A DNA stretch of 6,792 nucleotides from Tepidiphilus sp. (lineage in GTDB: Bacteria > Pseudomonadota > Gammaproteobacteria > Burkholderiales > Rhodocyclaceae), in contig JAQUGB010000095.1 of the NCBI GenBank assembly GCA_028684345.1, positions 1 to 6,792 of the forward strand. Direction: 5' to 3'. A model generated the notes under the pieces. The model was not told where the DNA came from, did not search any database, and saw nothing but the letters and a program-made list of their open reading frames with translations. This document shows positions 4,967 through 6,792 of the stretch, piece after piece. Position numbers and translations under genes: made by a program. The first letter of the stretch is position 1; each line of letters opens with the position of its first letter.

Positions 4967-6792
4967 ATGACGACGCGTCTGCTGCTCGTCGACGGTTCGA
5001 GCTATCTTTATCGAGCGTATCACGCTTTGCCCGATCTGCGTACCTCGCGCGGCGAGCCCACCGGCGCCATCCGGGGGGTGCTGTCGATGCTGCGGCGTCT
5101 GGCGCAGGAATTCCCCGCGCCTTATCGTGCCTGCGTGTTCGACGCGCCGGGCAAAACCTTTCGCGACGAGTGGTATCCCCAGTACAAGGCGCAACGTCCC
5201 GAAATGCCCGAGGACCTCGCCGCGCAGATTCCCGTGCTGCACGAGGCGATCGAGGCCGAGGGTTGGCCGCTCCTCGTGATCCCGGGGGTGGAAGCCGACG
5301 ACGTGATCGGCACGCTCACCCGTCAGGCGCTGGCGCGCGGCTGGGAGGTGGTGATCTCCACCGGCGACAAGGACCTCACCCAGCTCGTCGGCCCGCGGGT
5401 GCTGTGGGTCGACACCATGCGCGGCGAGAAGCTCGACGCCAAGGGTGTGGAGGAGAAGTTCGGCGTGCCGCCCGAGCGCATCGTCGATTACCTGGCGCTG
5501 GTGGGCGATGCGGTCGACAACGTCCCCGGCGTGGCCGGCTGCGGTCCCAAGACGGCGGCGAAGTGGCTGCAGCAGTACGGTTCGCTCGAAACGCTGCTCG
5601 CGCACGCCGACGAGGTCAAGGGAAAGGTGGGGGAGAATCTGCGCGCGGCGCGCGACTTCCTGCCGCTGGCAAGAAAGCTCCTGACGGTGCGCTGCGACCT
5701 CGATCTGCCGGTGCGGCTCGACGACCTGCAGGCGCGTCCGCCGCAGCGCGAGAAACTCCTCGCGCTCTACGAACGGCTCGAATTCCAGACGTGGCTGAAC
5801 GAACTGCGGGCGCAGGGGGTCGAGGCTGCGGCCACGCCGGGCAGCGATGATGGGTTCGAATCGCCGTCGCAAGCTGCGGCGCGGCGTTCGGCCTACGCCT
5901 GCATCACCGACTGGGACGAATTCGAGCGCTGGCTCGACGAGATCGGGCGCCATGCCCACGTGGCTTTCGACACCGAAACGACCAGCCTGGATGCGCGCAA
6001 CGCTTCCCTCGTCGGGGTCTCCTTCGCCGTGGGGCCCGGGCGGGCGTGCTACATTCCGCTCGCGCATCGCGGGCTCGAGGTCGGGCCGCAGCTGCCGCGC
6101 GAGGAAGTGCTGCGCCGGCTCGCGCCCTGGTTTGCCACGGCCGAGGGCAAGGTGGCGCAGAACGCGAAGTACGACTGGCATGTGCTCGCGGCGCACGGGG
6201 CGGAGCCGGGTGGGACCATCGACGACACGATGTTGATGTCCTATGTGCTCGAAAGCGACGCCCAGCACGACCTCGATCGCCTCAGCCGCCGCTGGCTTTC
6301 GCTCGAACCGCTCACCTACGCCGAGCTGTGCGGCAGCGGCAAGAAACAGATCGGCTTCGACGAAGTGCCGCCGGCGCGCGCGGCGGCCTATGCCGCCGAG
6401 GACGCGGACCTCACTTGGCGGCTCTTCGAGGTGCTCTCGGCCAAACTCGCTGCCGAACCCAGGCTCGAGCGCGTCTATCGCGACATCGAGCGCCCGCTCG
6501 TGCCGGTGCTGGTGGCCATGGAGCGCGCCGGCGTGGCGATCGATCCCAAGGTGCTCGCGGCGCAGTCCCGCGAGTTCGAGACCCAGCTGCGTGTGCTCGA
6601 GCAGAAAGCCCATGAACTGGCGGGGCGGGCATTCAATCTCGCCTCGCCCAAGCAGGTCGCCGAACTCCTGTTTGGCGAGCTGGGCCTGAAAGCGGCCAAG
6701 AAGACCGCCGGGGGTCAGGCTTCGACCAGCGAGGAAGTGCTCGAACGCCTGGCGCACGAGCATCCCATCGTCGAGGTGCTGCTGCAGCACCG
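4967..6792 (+). CDS. polA: DNA polymerase I, N-terminal part, runs off right edge
   Basis: Pol I removes RNA primers and fills gaps during lagging-strand synthesis and repair. The first 608 codons are present; family members are usually about 900-930 residues. The 5'-nuclease domain (about 1-285) shows LLVDGSSYLYRAYHALP, the VEADDVIGTLT metal site (about 108-118), STGDKDLTQLV (131-141) and GDAVDNVPG then GCGPKTAAKW, the helix-turn motif that binds DNA. The 3'-5' exonuclease domain (about 305-500) has all expected acidic motifs: DTE (335-337), NAKYD (399-403) and YAAED (475-479), so proofreading is predicted to be active. The polymerase domain begins with the RDIERPLVPVLVAMERAGVAID helix region and FNLASPKQ (556-563); its palm and fingers lie beyond the window. 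The start follows a weak GAGAGA ribosome binding site. It is transcribed away from all other genes here. Confidence 0.97.
   Translation, partial: MTTRLLLVDGSSYLYRAYHALPDLRTSRGEPTGAIRGVLSMLRRLAQEFPAPYRACVFDAPGKTFRDEWYPQYKAQRPEMPEDLAAQIPVLHEAIEAEGWPLLVIPGVEADDVIGTLTRQALARGWEVVISTGDKDLTQLVGPRVLWVDTMRGEKLDAKGVEEKFGVPPERIVDYLALVGDAVDNVPGVAGCGPKTAAKWLQQYGSLETLLAHADEVKGKVGENLRAARDFLPLARKLLTVRCDLDLPVRLDDLQARPPQREKLLALYERLEFQTWLNELRAQGVEAAATPGSDDGFESPSQAAARRSAYACITDWDEFERWLDEIGRHAHVAFDTETTSLDARNASLVGVSFAVGPGRACYIPLAHRGLEVGPQLPREEVLRRLAPWFATAEGKVAQNAKYDWHVLAAHGAEPGGTIDDTMLMSYVLESDAQHDLDRLSRRWLSLEPLTYAELCGSGKKQIGFDEVPPARAAAYAAEDADLTWRLFEVLSAKLAAEPRLERVYRDIERPLVPVLVAMERAGVAIDPKVLAAQSREFETQLRVLEQKAHELAGRAFNLASPKQVAELLFGELGLKAAKKTAGGQASTSEEVLERLAHEHPIVEVLLQH

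Noticed and set aside
4754..6790. A 678-codon open frame on the minus strand, opposite polA
   Set aside because: It lies entirely antisense to clear DNA polymerase I coding sequence plus the start of the LOG-family gene, has the His/Arg/Leu-rich composition of a GC-rich codon shadow, and shows no recognisable domain.

Overview
This GC-rich window looks like ordinary chromosomal core sequence from a betaproteobacterium. The lineage is inferred from gene content. DUF2782 and the BPSS1780-type membrane protein are, to my knowledge, typical of Betaproteobacteria, and DUF2782 is often found near polA there. The high third-position GC and the large fused 2-oxoacid:ferredoxin oxidoreductase would fit Rhodocyclales, Hydrogenophilales or relatives. 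I cannot name a genus. I see no rRNA, tRNA, CRISPR array, insertion sequence, phage gene or toxin-antitoxin pair.

Layout: one divergent junction (4899-4966) separates polA, which runs rightward and leaves the window after 608 codons, from a leftward series of seven genes. In transcription order on the minus strand these are: a LOG-family (TIGR00730) nucleotide phosphoribohydrolase-like protein (4898-4173); a secreted DUF2782 protein (4093-3746); a BPSS1780-family polytopic membrane protein (3732-2983); nadD (3002-2274); rsfS (2277-1912); rlmH (1901-1431); and, after a 160-base gap, the first 423 codons of an indolepyruvate ferredoxin oxidoreductase family protein (1270-1, running off the left edge). 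The two edge genes have no stop codon inside the window but are clear in sequence.

From DUF2782 to rlmH the genes are tightly packed: 13-base gap, 20-base overlap, 4-base ATGA overlap, 10-base gap. They are probably one transcript with translational coupling. nadD makes the NAD precursor NaAD, RsfS silences idle large ribosomal subunits, and RlmH methylates 23S rRNA pseudouridine 1915. The block therefore joins cofactor supply to ribosome maturation and control, a pairing conserved in many bacteria. The oxidoreductase is probably a separate unit: a perfect 8-bp hairpin sits on the rlmH stop codon, and the gap holds a sigma54-like element.

I found no convincing new biological system. The most useful leads are the sigma54-like site upstream of the oxidoreductase, that gene's position where maf/rng often follow rlmH, and the overlap coupling an uncharacterised membrane protein to nadD. 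Long antisense open frames opposite polA and the oxidoreductase are best explained as GC-rich codon shadows.
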